From: Rhodothermales bacterium
GTDB lineage: Bacteria > Bacteroidota > Rhodothermia > Rhodothermales > UBA10348
Direction: 5' to 3'
Length of the DNA stretch: 36,253 nt
Assembly (NCBI GenBank): GCA_024711125.1
Contig: JANJTM010000005.1
Coordinates: 1 to 36,253 of the forward strand
The notes beneath the pieces were generated by a model. The model was given only the letters and a program-made list of their open reading frames with translations. It did not search any database and was not told where the DNA came from. The first letter of the stretch is position 1. Every line of letters starts with the position of its first letter. The position numbers were made by a program, and so were the translations under genes. Shown here in pieces: positions 16,832 to 23,614 of this stretch.

Positions 16832-16876
16832 ATATTCCACTTCCGAGGCCTTTTTTTGCGCGCGGACGTGGAATAT
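16832..16876. repeat. ATATTCCAC inverted pair inside the element
   Basis: ATATTCCAC (16832-16840) and GTGGAATAT (16868-16876) are perfect inverted 9-mers around a spacer that contains a run of seven T. A degraded related copy (ATTACACTTCG) begins near 16885. Confidence 0.7.
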
Positions 16877-16915
16877 GGCCCCGAATTACACTTCGCGGCC
16901 CCGAAGAGCGGCTTC

Positions 16916-16947
16916 CGAAGTGGAATCTGCGGCATTATTCCACTTCG
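16916..16947. repeat. Perfect 11-bp inverted repeat CGAAGTGGAAT...ATTCCACTTCG
   Basis: Arms 16916-16926 and 16937-16947 are fully complementary around a 10-nt loop. The arm shares ATTCCACTTC with the copy at 16834. The hairpin could fold in either transcript and may act as a bidirectional terminator for the convergent flanking genes, though no T-run follows it directly. Confidence 0.8.
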
Positions 16948-17033
16948 TCGCGCCGAGAGCGGGGAATGGCGCCCCGCCAGGTCCTTCTTCCGCTCACCGT
17001 ATCGCATCACGCGCGTCGTAGAAGAACGAGTCC

Positions 17034-17055
17034 CCGGAGTGTGAACACGCCCTAG
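17034..17055 (-). repeat. Right terminal inverted repeat of the candidate MITE
   Basis: Read on the minus strand it is CTAGGGCGTGTTCACACTC plus CGG, the inverted partner of the left end. The CTAG also supplies the stop codon of the SDR gene. Confidence 0.65.
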
Positions 17056-17867
17056 AGCAGGGACTTGATCGCCCCGCCGTCGATCGGGAGCGCCGTCCCC
17101 GTGATGTACGAGGCACGCCTGCTCGCGAGGAAGGCGACCGCGGCCGCGAACTCGCTCTCGGTGCCGATCCGCTTCAGCGCCGAGCCGGCCGCCCATCCCG
17201 CCTCGATGTCCTCCACCGACCGCCCGGTACGCTCGTGCAACGAGTCGGAGAGGTGACGGAGCCGATCGGTCCGCGTATACCCCGGCAACACGGTATTCAC
17301 GGTAATGCCGGTCGGCCCCAGCTCTTCGGACAGGCTCTTGGCGAAGCCCTGTACCCCGGCGCGTGCGACGTTCGACAGGTACAGCGTCGCGATCGGCTGC
17401 TTGGCCGAGATGGACGAGATCATGATGACCCGCCCGAACCCGTCCTGTCCGGCCGCGGCCGCGCGCAGATGCGGCAGCGCGTGCCGCACGAGGTGGATCG
17501 TGCCGAGGAGGTTGAGTCGAATCGCCGCCTCCCAATCCGGGCCCGAGAAGTCGTCCACCTGCCCGGTAGGCGGTCCTCCGGCGTTTGTGACCAGGACATG
17601 CATCGGTCCGTACGCTTCCACGGACCGGGCCACGGCTTCGCGGATCGCGTCTTCGTCGGTCACGTCGCAGACCACGCCCTGCACGTCGGCGTGCGCGACC
17701 GAGTCCAGCGAACGCAGCCGCTCCACGGCCGCCCCGATGCGCGCGGCGTCGCGCGAACAGACGGTGACGCGGCATCCTTCCAGCGCGAGTTCACGCGCCA
17801 CGGCCAGCCCCAGCCCGCTGGACGCGCCGGCCACGAATGCGTGGCTTCCCTTGAGTCCGAGATCCAT
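17052..17867 (-). CDS. SDR-family oxidoreductase with degenerate active-site motif
   Basis: The ATG giving MDLGLKGSHAFVAGASSGLG was chosen; the frame extends further upstream but only into promoter-like DNA. The 271-residue Rossmann protein has the cofactor loop GASSGLG, NAGGPPTGQ (the NAG strand), the serine region MISSISAK and PGYTRTDRL. The usual YxxxK pair is not in place: the segment reads ATLYLSNVARAGVQGFAKSLSEEL, with Asn where Lys is expected and Leu where Tyr is expected (a Tyr is one residue off). This agrees with the group annotated as beta-ketoacyl-ACP-reductase-like SDRs that lack the standard tetrad. Substrate is unknown. It is divergent from ridA and ends in the candidate mobile element. 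Confidence 0.88.
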   Translation of the reverse strand: MDLGLKGSHAFVAGASSGLGLAVARELALEGCRVTVCSRDAARIGAAVERLRSLDSVAHADVQGVVCDVTDEDAIREAVARSVEAYGPMHVLVTNAGGPPTGQVDDFSGPDWEAAIRLNLLGTIHLVRHALPHLRAAAAGQDGFGRVIMISSISAKQPIATLYLSNVARAGVQGFAKSLSEELGPTGITVNTVLPGYTRTDRLRHLSDSLHERTGRSVEDIEAGWAAGSALKRIGTESEFAAAVAFLASRRASYITGTALPIDGGAIKSLL

Positions 17868-17918
17868 CGGTGCGGTTCTTTGAGCAGAATTCGACGGCCC
17901 GGGTGCGCGGGCCGGGTG

Positions 17919-17926
17919 CGAAGTTA
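17919..17926 (-). promoter_or_regulatory. Promoter-like TAACTTCG before the SDR gene
   Basis: TAACTTCG on the minus strand matches TAnnTTCG and lies about 52 bp before the SDR start, in the 94-bp divergent gap shared with ridA. The gap also holds a duplicated CCGGGTGCG. Confidence 0.4.
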
Positions 17927-17961
17927 CAATATTGCGGGCAACCCCCGGAACGTGAGGTGTC

Positions 17962-18363
17962 ATGCGCAAGAAGTCCGAATCGGTCGCGAGAATCCGCGTC
18001 AAGACGCCCCTGGCGCCCGCAGCCATCGGACCCTATTCCCAGGCGGTCCAGGTGGGGGACACGCTGTACTGCTCAGGGCAGATCGCGATCGACCCGAAGA
18101 CCGGGCACCTGGTGTCGACGGGTATCGAGGCGGAAACCGAACAGGTCCTGGAGAACCTCGGAAACGTGCTCCGAGCGGTCGGGCTGGACTACCGTAACGT
18201 GGTGCGCTGCACGGTCTACCTGGCCGACATCAACGACTACGCGCAGGTGAACGAAATCTACGCCCGCTATTTCAGCGACGATCCGCCGGCGCGCGAGGCG
18301 GTCGAGGTGTCGGCCCTTCCGCGCGGAGCCCGCGTCGAGATCTCCTGCATCGCGGTGCACTGA
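17962..18363 (+). CDS. ridA: RidA family enamine/imine deaminase
   Basis: The 133-residue protein covers the whole RidA (YjgF/YER057c/UK114) domain. Family text includes PLAPAAIGPYSQAVQVGDTLYCSGQI, VLENLGNVLRAVGLDYRNVVRCTVYL and PAREAVEVSALPRGARVEIS. The arginine in PAREAVEV is the one that anchors the substrate carboxylate in active RidA enzymes. It hydrolyses reactive 2-aminoacrylate and related imines made by PLP enzymes. GAGGTG lies 2 nt before the ATG, a close but plausible ribosome site. The gene is alone on its strand, between the divergent SDR gene and a convergent lipoprotein gene 12 bp away. Confidence 0.94.
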   Translation: MRKKSESVARIRVKTPLAPAAIGPYSQAVQVGDTLYCSGQIAIDPKTGHLVSTGIEAETEQVLENLGNVLRAVGLDYRNVVRCTVYLADINDYAQVNEIYARYFSDDPPAREAVEVSALPRGARVEISCIAVH

Positions 18364-18375
18364 GCACGCGCGGGT

Positions 18376-18963
18376 TCACAGGCCCGATACGGTGACGTGG
18401 AGCGTGAGGACCAGGTACAACTGGTAGCCGGCGGTCGCCTGCAGGCTCGACGCGTCGATCTGCAGTACCGGCTCGAAGGCCGGGCGCTCGACGAAGGCGG
18501 CCACGTTCCGGCCCGGCAGCACCGTGAGTGGCGCCTCGCGGGCGGACGGGAACGCCGACCGGTTCGCGACTTCCGTTGCCGAAAGGCCCTGGGCTTCCAG
18601 CTTGAGGTTCGCCTGGTCGAGGAAGGCGAGCGTCCCGGTCGGGGGTGTACCCATCACCAGTCGGGCCGACGCGACCTCGGCCGTTACCACGTCGGAGCGT
18701 GAGAATCCCTGCGTGGTCAGCCAGGGACCGAGGTCGATCGCGCAGCCGCAGCGTACGTCCACGAGCCTCCCGGTCGGCGTGGTACCCGCGAACGAGAAGG
18801 CGACCGGCGAGCCGTCGGCGTCCTCCTCGATCTCGACCGTGAGGCGCACCGTGTCGCCGCCGGGCGACACGGTATCGCATCCGCCGAGCGTGATCGCGGC
18901 CAGCAGGGCCGCAACGAACGACCTGCTGAAGGTCGCCAACGGGAGAAGGGGTGTTCGGAACAT
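18376..18963 (-). CDS. Predicted lipoprotein, unknown function
   Basis: This 195-residue protein has a type II signal peptide ending in the lipobox L-G-G-C29 (ITLGGCDT), so it should be lipid-anchored. The rest is beta-rich: DTVRLTVEIEEDADGSPVAFSF, DVVTAEVASARLVM, then an all-beta C-terminal part ending YQLYLVLTLHVTVSGL. One further pair of cysteines (RCGCAI) follows near residue 72. No family was recognised. It starts 51 bp after the end of the amidase gene on the same strand and may be co-transcribed with it. Confidence 0.75.
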   Translation of the reverse strand: MFRTPLLPLATFSRSFVAALLAAITLGGCDTVSPGGDTVRLTVEIEEDADGSPVAFSFAGTTPTGRLVDVRCGCAIDLGPWLTTQGFSRSDVVTAEVASARLVMGTPPTGTLAFLDQANLKLEAQGLSATEVANRSAFPSAREAPLTVLPGRNVAAFVERPAFEPVLQIDASSLQATAGYQLYLVLTLHVTVSGL

Positions 18964-19014
18964 GCGTGGACCACTCCCAGGGCTGCGGCCGGTTCCCGGC
19001 CCGCACCAGGGGCC

Positions 19015-20229
19015 TCAGTGCGCTTGGGCGACCTCGAGCGCGGCGTCGTGTGCGTCCCGGTAATCGCGGATGGCCCGGAAGATGGCCGAAGCGATGTGAT
19101 CCCGGCCCTCCTCGGTCGTGAGATAGCGGGCCTCGGAGGGATTGGAGATGAATCCGATCTCGGTCAGAATGGCGGGCATGCCGGCGGACCAGAGCACGTA
19201 GAGGTTCCCTTCCTTCACCTTCCGGTCCTTGCGACCCGCGCGTTCCCGATACTGTTCCTGGATGCGGGAAGCCAGGTCCTGGCTCTGTCGGAGGTGCGCA
19301 CTCTGGGTGAGGCGCAGCCGGGCGAGTTGCGCGGCGTTGTATTGTTCGTAGTGCTCCCGGTCCTCCTCGAGGTCGATGACCCGGTTCTCGCGTTCGATGA
19401 CGTCCCGGGCGGCGTCGGTCTTGTGGGTCCCGAGGAAGAACGTTTCCGTTCCGCTCGCCGCCCGATCGGGAGCCGAGTTCGCGTGTATCGACACGAACAG
19501 CTCTCCACCCGCCTCGCGGGCGATGCGCCCGCGGTCCTTCAGCGGGATGAACCGGTCGTCGTCCCGGGTATAGGCCACGCGGAATCCGGCCCGCTCCAGG
19601 TAGACGCCCACGCGGCGGGCGATGTCGAGCACGAGGTCCTTCTCGCGCATGCGATTATACCCGATGGTGCCCGGATCCGTCCCGCCGTGGCCGGCGTCGA
19701 GGACGACCGTGTCAAGCTTCAGCTTTTCCAGGTCGTCCTCACGGGCCACGGCCGCCGTGTCGTCGCTCGAGTTCCCCGGCGGGTCCACGGTCGAGGCGGC
19801 GACGGAGAGAGCGGGCGTCGCGGGAGCCGGCACCGGCCCGACGTGCACGTAGACGAGAAGATCGCCGGCCTCCGTGCCGTCACGGTAGGCGTCGGCGGCG
19901 AGCACCTGCCCGGCGGCCGAGAGCTCGAACAGGACGCCGTCGTTCACGGCGCGGATCGCGCACCGGCCCAACGATTCGGGAGCGATGCACGTCGCGCCGG
20001 ACCGCAGGCTGGCCGGTCGGGCGGTAAGCCGGACCGTCGCCGATCGGGCATCCCGCTCCAACGCGAATTCGGTGACACGGCCCGAGAACGCGAGTCGGAT
20101 GACGGTGCCGGGAAGGCGTGACGAGGCGGTGAACGTCACGCGCTCGAGCCGAGGGCCTGCGCCGTGGCCGCGGCCCGAGGGAGCGGGACCGGACAGCAGG
20201 AGCAGGAGACCGACGAGCGCTGAAACCAT
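19015..20229 (-). CDS. N-acetylmuramoyl-L-alanine amidase (AmiC-type, Amidase_3)
   Basis: The chosen start gives 404 residues with a signal sequence MVSALVGLLLLLSGPAPSG; an ATG 48 bp upstream is a possible alternative. Residues about 28-130 form a beta domain resembling AMIN, which binds peptidoglycan or outer-membrane lipoproteins in this family. The Amidase_3 domain (about 174-395) has zinc ligands H181 (DAGHGGTDPG), E196 (MREKD) and H249 (SIHANSA), and catalytic E357 (LTEIGFISN). Between H249 and E357 an inserted helical region (about 275-340) could be the autoinhibitory helix seen in EnvC/NlpD-activated enzymes; that is inference. It cleaves the amide between N-acetylmuramic acid and L-alanine, typically for daughter-cell separation. 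Confidence 0.92.
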   Translation of the reverse strand: MVSALVGLLLLLSGPAPSGRGHGAGPRLERVTFTASSRLPGTVIRLAFSGRVTEFALERDARSATVRLTARPASLRSGATCIAPESLGRCAIRAVNDGVLFELSAAGQVLAADAYRDGTEAGDLLVYVHVGPVPAPATPALSVAASTVDPPGNSSDDTAAVAREDDLEKLKLDTVVLDAGHGGTDPGTIGYNRMREKDLVLDIARRVGVYLERAGFRVAYTRDDDRFIPLKDRGRIAREAGGELFVSIHANSAPDRAASGTETFFLGTHKTDAARDVIERENRVIDLEEDREHYEQYNAAQLARLRLTQSAHLRQSQDLASRIQEQYRERAGRKDRKVKEGNLYVLWSAGMPAILTEIGFISNPSEARYLTTEEGRDHIASAIFRAIRDYRDAHDAALEVAQAH

Positions 20230-20303
20230 GGGCTGGAGAACGGATGGCGGATGACCCGACCGGACATCAAAATACATGCCGGAGCGCCATCAACCGGCAG
20301 GGA

Positions 20304-20355
20304 CCCTCGCCAGGCACAGGCGAGGGGGCCGGGGGCGGACATGCCCCCGGCCCCC
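20304..20355 (-). terminator. Two overlapping GC-rich stem-loops upstream of the amidase gene
   Basis: Stem 1: CCCTCGCC (20304-20311) with GGCGAGGG (20319-20326). Stem 2: a perfect 13-bp pair at 20324-20336 and 20343-20355 around the loop GGACAT. The stems share three bases, so they compete. They lie just after the stop of the coiled-coil gene above and before the amidase. There is no T-run, so they may be a terminator, an mRNA-stabilising structure or a leader element. Confidence 0.5.
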
Positions 20356-20383
20356 GGCCGGCATTTCCGTGCTTGGGAAAGGC

Positions 20384-21169
20384 TTACCAGTCGAGCGCGT
20401 CCCGCTGCCCGAGCAGTTCGCGCTTGCGGCGCGAGATCACCTCGTCCCGGGAGGCGTCTCGCTGCGCGAGCCGACTGCGCAGTTCTTCGAGGCGTTTCGC
20501 CAGCTCTTCGGCATCCTTCCGGTCGGCTTGCTGTTTGCGTTCGAAGGCGTCGCGCAGCCTGGCGTCGAGTTCGGCCTCGAGCGCGGCCCGATCGGCGGCC
20601 TCGGCCCGGCGCACCTGCGCGGCCAGTTCGCGTATTTCGCGCTCGATGGCGCGCACCTCTTCGTTCCGTTCGAAACGGGCGATCGGGTCGTCACCCATCC
20701 AGAATCCGCCGCGGCGCACACCCCGCTCGACCTCTTCGCGGATGCGGTCGGCATCGAGGGCGAGATTGCCGCGCAGACGGACCATCTCGCGCTCCTGTTC
20801 GCCGAACTGCTCGCGAAGCCGTTCCATGTGCTCCCGCATCGGTTCGGCGAACACCCGGAACTCGGCCGAATCCGGGCGAATGCCGCGGAAGGTGAACGCC
20901 CGGGCCTCCGGGCCGCCGTCGAACCACGCCATCGTGCGTCCCCCCCGTCCCTTCCGCACGAAAACGGTCACTTCCTCCCCGTTTTCGTCCTCCAACTCGA
21001 TGCGGCCTTCCGGATCGACGGCACGTTCCGTGCCGTTGACGAATACCTTGCCGTTGCGGACTTCCACGGTGACTTTCTTCTCGGTTTCCTGCGCGGACGC
21101 CGACGGCGCGGCGCACGCAAGGACCAGCGCGGCCGCCAGGAGGCCGCGGGACCATCGGGATGCGTTCAT
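20384..21169 (-). CDS. Secreted coiled-coil protein, unknown function (second paralogue of ECF unit)
   Basis: The 261-residue protein has a signal peptide (SRGLLAAALVLACAAPSASAQ). A small beta-rich N-terminal part follows (KKVTVEVRNGKVFVNGTERAV), then long charged helices from about residue 105 to the end. The C-terminal stretch AFERKQQADRKDAEELAKRLEELRSRLAQRD with RKRELLG aligns well with the end of the next gene upstream, so the two look like tandem paralogues. It is the last gene of the sigma/anti-sigma unit. The extended helical form recalls periplasmic stress sensors or chaperones in general, but no family was recognised. Confidence 0.8.
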   Translation of the reverse strand: MNASRWSRGLLAAALVLACAAPSASAQETEKKVTVEVRNGKVFVNGTERAVDPEGRIELEDENGEEVTVFVRKGRGGRTMAWFDGGPEARAFTFRGIRPDSAEFRVFAEPMREHMERLREQFGEQEREMVRLRGNLALDADRIREEVERGVRRGGFWMGDDPIARFERNEEVRAIEREIRELAAQVRRAEAADRAALEAELDARLRDAFERKQQADRKDAEELAKRLEELRSRLAQRDASRDEVISRRKRELLGQRDALDW

Positions 21170-21196
21170 GACTTTTTCGGTTGGCTGTGTGTGGGA

Positions 21197-22078
21197 TCAG
21201 GGATTGGGCAGGGGTCGCCGGTTCAGGGGGCCCAGGAGGTCCTTCATGCGTCGGTCGATGATCCGGGCTCGGTTGGCCTCCCGCGCCGCGAGCTGGGCGC
21301 GCAGTTCGGAGAGCTGCAGCTCCAGTTGGCTGATCTCGTCGCGGCGATTCTGCTGCTTGAATTCGAACGCCTGTTCCAGGCTGGCCCTGAGGGACCGCTC
21401 GAGTTCGCCGCGGACGCGCGAATCCCGCTCGGCGCGAATCCTCGCTGCAAGGCGGCCCGAGGCGTTTTCCATTTCGATTTCCTGGAGCAGCCGGGAGTGC
21501 AGCCCGGCGTCGGCGGTCTGAAGGCGGTCGAGATAGGTCTTCATCTCGATCCGGGGGAAGGCGCGCAGCACGAGAGCGGCCTCTTCGGCCTCCTTGTGCA
21601 GCCGGCTGACCGTGAGTTCCCGTTCGCTTTCCCGGCCTTCGGACAGTTCGGCCCCGAGGCGCTCGAGATGGGCAGCCTTTGCGTCCAGGACGCGGGCAAA
21701 CGATCCGAACGTGCGCGAGGGTGATCCGGTGAGCCGGACCGACGCGGCCGAGGGCGCCTCCTCCGAGCGCAGGCCGGCTTCGGCCGGGTCCACGAAAACG
21801 ACGATGGATTCGATGCCCTCGGGCTCGACTTCCACGATGCGTCCGTCCCGCACTGCATAGGGGATGCCGGCGATGTAGAACCGGGCGTCCCCGCTGAAGC
21901 GGAACCGGGCGTGCTGACCCTCCGTGCGCAGGGTGGAGGGGTATTCGGCGGCGGTCAGGCGCCGGTCGTCGATGTAGACGGCGCCGTTTTCGATGCGCAC
22001 CGTCGTACCGGCCTGCTGCGCCGCCGAGGGTACGGCGAACGAGAGCAGCAGGGCGAGGTGAAGGATAGGCAGTCGCAT
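21197..22078 (-). CDS. Secreted coiled-coil protein, unknown function (first paralogue of ECF unit)
   Basis: The 293-residue protein has a signal peptide (MRLPILHLALLLSFAVPSAAQQ). A beta-rich domain of about 110 residues begins TTVRIENGAVYIDDRRL, matching the start of its neighbour's mature part. Long Glu/Arg helices follow, and the C-terminal block AFEFKQQNRRDEISQLELQLSELRAQLAARE with RRMKDLLG pairs residue by residue with the downstream paralogue. It starts 13 bp after the putative anti-sigma gene and ends 27 bp before the paralogue, so all are probably one mRNA. Function is unknown. Confidence 0.8.
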   Translation of the reverse strand: MRLPILHLALLLSFAVPSAAQQAGTTVRIENGAVYIDDRRLTAAEYPSTLRTEGQHARFRFSGDARFYIAGIPYAVRDGRIVEVEPEGIESIVVFVDPAEAGLRSEEAPSAASVRLTGSPSRTFGSFARVLDAKAAHLERLGAELSEGRESERELTVSRLHKEAEEAALVLRAFPRIEMKTYLDRLQTADAGLHSRLLQEIEMENASGRLAARIRAERDSRVRGELERSLRASLEQAFEFKQQNRRDEISQLELQLSELRAQLAAREANRARIIDRRMKDLLGPLNRRPLPNP

Positions 22079-22091
22079 GGAAGGGAAGCGT

Positions 22092-22757
22092 CTAGTAGCG
22101 CGGCCGTACGGTGCCGGCGGGAGTCAGGAGTCCGTCGCGTCCGGACGGGATGGCTTCGAGGGGAACGGCCGGCGAGTCCCACGCGTCGAGCGGGATCTCG
22201 CGCAGGGTCGCGATGCGTCGGGACAACAGGCGCACTTCGTCGCCCGTGTCCCAACCGGGCTCGTCTGCCGATTCGGATTCGGACGCCGCCGGCGTTGTCG
22301 GAGGAGCCGGGGGCAGATCCCCGAGCAGACCTTCCGGAGACTCCGGATCGGCGCGGAATGCGACTTCGGGTTCGGCGGGAACGGGGGCCTGGGCGACCCG
22401 ATCGACCGTGGCAGGGGCCAGTTCGGTGCGCCAGGGCCCGACGATGACGAGCAGGAGCAGGGATGCCGCGATCGCCAGCGTGGGGAGCCACGCACGGCGC
22501 AGGGAAACGAGCCGGACGGCGGGTCGGTCCCGGCGCATGCCTTCCGGGGCGGGGTGCAGCGCGCGGGCCACCAACCGGTCGACGACGGCCGGGTCCGGGC
22601 GGTGACGCACGGTACCCTGTTCCAGGCGGAACCGGGTTTCACCGAGCGCCTCGTACTCCCTGCGCAGTTCGGGGTCCTGGAGGAGGGCGCCCAGGGGCTC
22701 GAGCTCCTCGACGTCCTCGTCGTACAGGTGAGCGATCAGTTGTAGCCTTTTATCCAT
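22092..22757 (-). CDS. Putative anti-sigma factor, single-pass membrane protein
   Basis: The 221-residue protein has a cytosolic helical N-terminus (MDKRLQLIAHLYDEDVEELEPLG, about 1-85), one transmembrane helix (about 89-109), and a Pro/Glu/Ser-rich periplasmic part ending in an ordered segment. Its ATG overlaps the last codons of the sigma gene by 8 bp, the usual arrangement for a cognate anti-sigma. There are no cysteines, so it is not the zinc-binding HxxxCxxC class; the N-terminal helices would have to bind the sigma factor in another way. The role is inferred from position and topology. Confidence 0.75.
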   Translation of the reverse strand: MDKRLQLIAHLYDEDVEELEPLGALLQDPELRREYEALGETRFRLEQGTVRHRPDPAVVDRLVARALHPAPEGMRRDRPAVRLVSLRRAWLPTLAIAASLLLLVIVGPWRTELAPATVDRVAQAPVPAEPEVAFRADPESPEGLLGDLPPAPPTTPAASESESADEPGWDTGDEVRLLSRRIATLREIPLDAWDSPAVPLEAIPSGRDGLLTPAGTVRPRY

Positions 22758-23427
22758 GAAATCCGGAGCCTGTCAGGTCGGCCTGGGGCGTCTGCATCGC
22801 CTTGCGAAGGTTGATCAAAGCGTACCGCATGCGTCCGAGCGCCGTATTGATCGACACGCCGGTCAGGTCGGCGATCTCCCGGAACGTCATCTCGGCTTCG
22901 TGACGCAGCAGGACCACTTCGCGCTGTTCGGGCGGAAGCCGGTCGATGCATGCACGCAGCGTTTCGCGTAGATCGGTGTCCTGCATGGCCACGTCGGCCG
23001 AAGGGGCATCGTCGGTGATCTGTTCCCAGAAGGACGCCGTGTCCTCGTCGGCCGTGCCTTCCACGTCCTGCCAGCGTTTCCTCAGGCGAAGGTGGTCGAG
23101 CGCGGCGTTGCGAGCGATGCGCAGGGCCCACCCGAGGAACTTGCCCTGGTCGTTGTACCCGGCTCGTTCGCTGCGGAGGGCCGACAGCACACGAAGGAAC
23201 GTCTCCTGGAAGAGGTCGTCGGCCACGGTCCGATCCCGTACCATGCCCAGCAGATAGCCGTACACCCGGTCCTGGTGGCGTTCCACCAGCGTACGCAGCG
23301 CAAGCTCGTCGCTTCGCTCGACGTACGCCGCGACGAGAGCCTCGTCGGTCGCCTGGATGGTGCCCGCGCTTTGCAAGAAGCCGTGTTCGGGGATCGTGTG
23401 GCTTCGGTCCTCGCCCATGTAACGCAC
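22750..23427 (-). CDS. ECF-type RNA polymerase sigma factor
   Basis: The 225-residue protein has sigma region 2 at about 28-115 (ALRTLVERHQDRVYGYLLGMV, ADDLFQETFLRVL, GWALRIARNAALDHLR). An acidic linker follows, then region 4 at about 160-212 (LPPEQREVVLLRHEAEMTFREIADLTGVS, INTALGRMRYALINLRK), which recognises the -35 element. Length and lack of region 1 and 3 fit the extracytoplasmic-function group. MGEDRSH three codons in is an alternative start. It heads a unit with a putative anti-sigma factor and two secreted proteins, and lies below the terminator of the lytic transglycosylase gene, so it should have its own promoter. Confidence 0.94.
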   Translation of the reverse strand: MRYMGEDRSHTIPEHGFLQSAGTIQATDEALVAAYVERSDELALRTLVERHQDRVYGYLLGMVRDRTVADDLFQETFLRVLSALRSERAGYNDQGKFLGWALRIARNAALDHLRLRKRWQDVEGTADEDTASFWEQITDDAPSADVAMQDTDLRETLRACIDRLPPEQREVVLLRHEAEMTFREIADLTGVSINTALGRMRYALINLRKAMQTPQADLTGSGFHG

Positions 23428-23499
23428 CGACGAAGCCGATTATTGTGCGGACGGAGGAACGGGAATTTCGTTGCGGGGAGCGCCCGTCGGCATCAAGCG

Positions 23500-23541
23500 A
23501 AAAAGCCGCGCGGGACCGGCGTTTCGGCGTCCCCGCGCGGC
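23500..23541 (-). terminator. Intrinsic terminator after the lytic transglycosylase gene
   Basis: On the minus strand a perfect 10-bp stem, GCCGCGCGGG with CCCGCGCGGC, encloses a loop with further pairing, and TTTTT follows immediately (23504-23500). It begins 74 bp after the stop and separates that gene from the sigma-factor unit. Confidence 0.9.
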
Positions 23542-23614
23542 GTTCGCTCGCGTTCCATCCCCGTGCTCCCCGTGCTCCCCGGCGACGCGGCCGGGGCCGT
23601 TCCTCGGTCCCCGC

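Larger units (their letters stand above)
16762..17055. mobile_element. Candidate MITE with terminal inverted repeats and CTAG ends
   Basis: The segment starts CTAGAGCGTGTTCGCACTC, and its other end, read inward, is CTAGGGCGTGTTCACACTC. This is an imperfect terminal repeat of about 22 bp with only a few mismatches. CTAG may be a 4-bp target duplication, as used by several IS5-type transposases (YTAR targets), or part of the repeat. No convincing coding frame lies inside; the interior has several inverted copies of ATTCCACTTC. It sits exactly between two convergent genes, and both stop codons (TAG) are formed by its CTAG ends. I infer a miniature element moved by a transposase encoded elsewhere. 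A large palindromic intergenic repeat is the alternative. Confidence 0.6.

Noticed and set aside
16769-17044. Short plus-strand frame inside the candidate mobile element
   Set aside because: It simply reads through the inverted repeats. No domain, no ribosome site, and the repeats explain the sequence.
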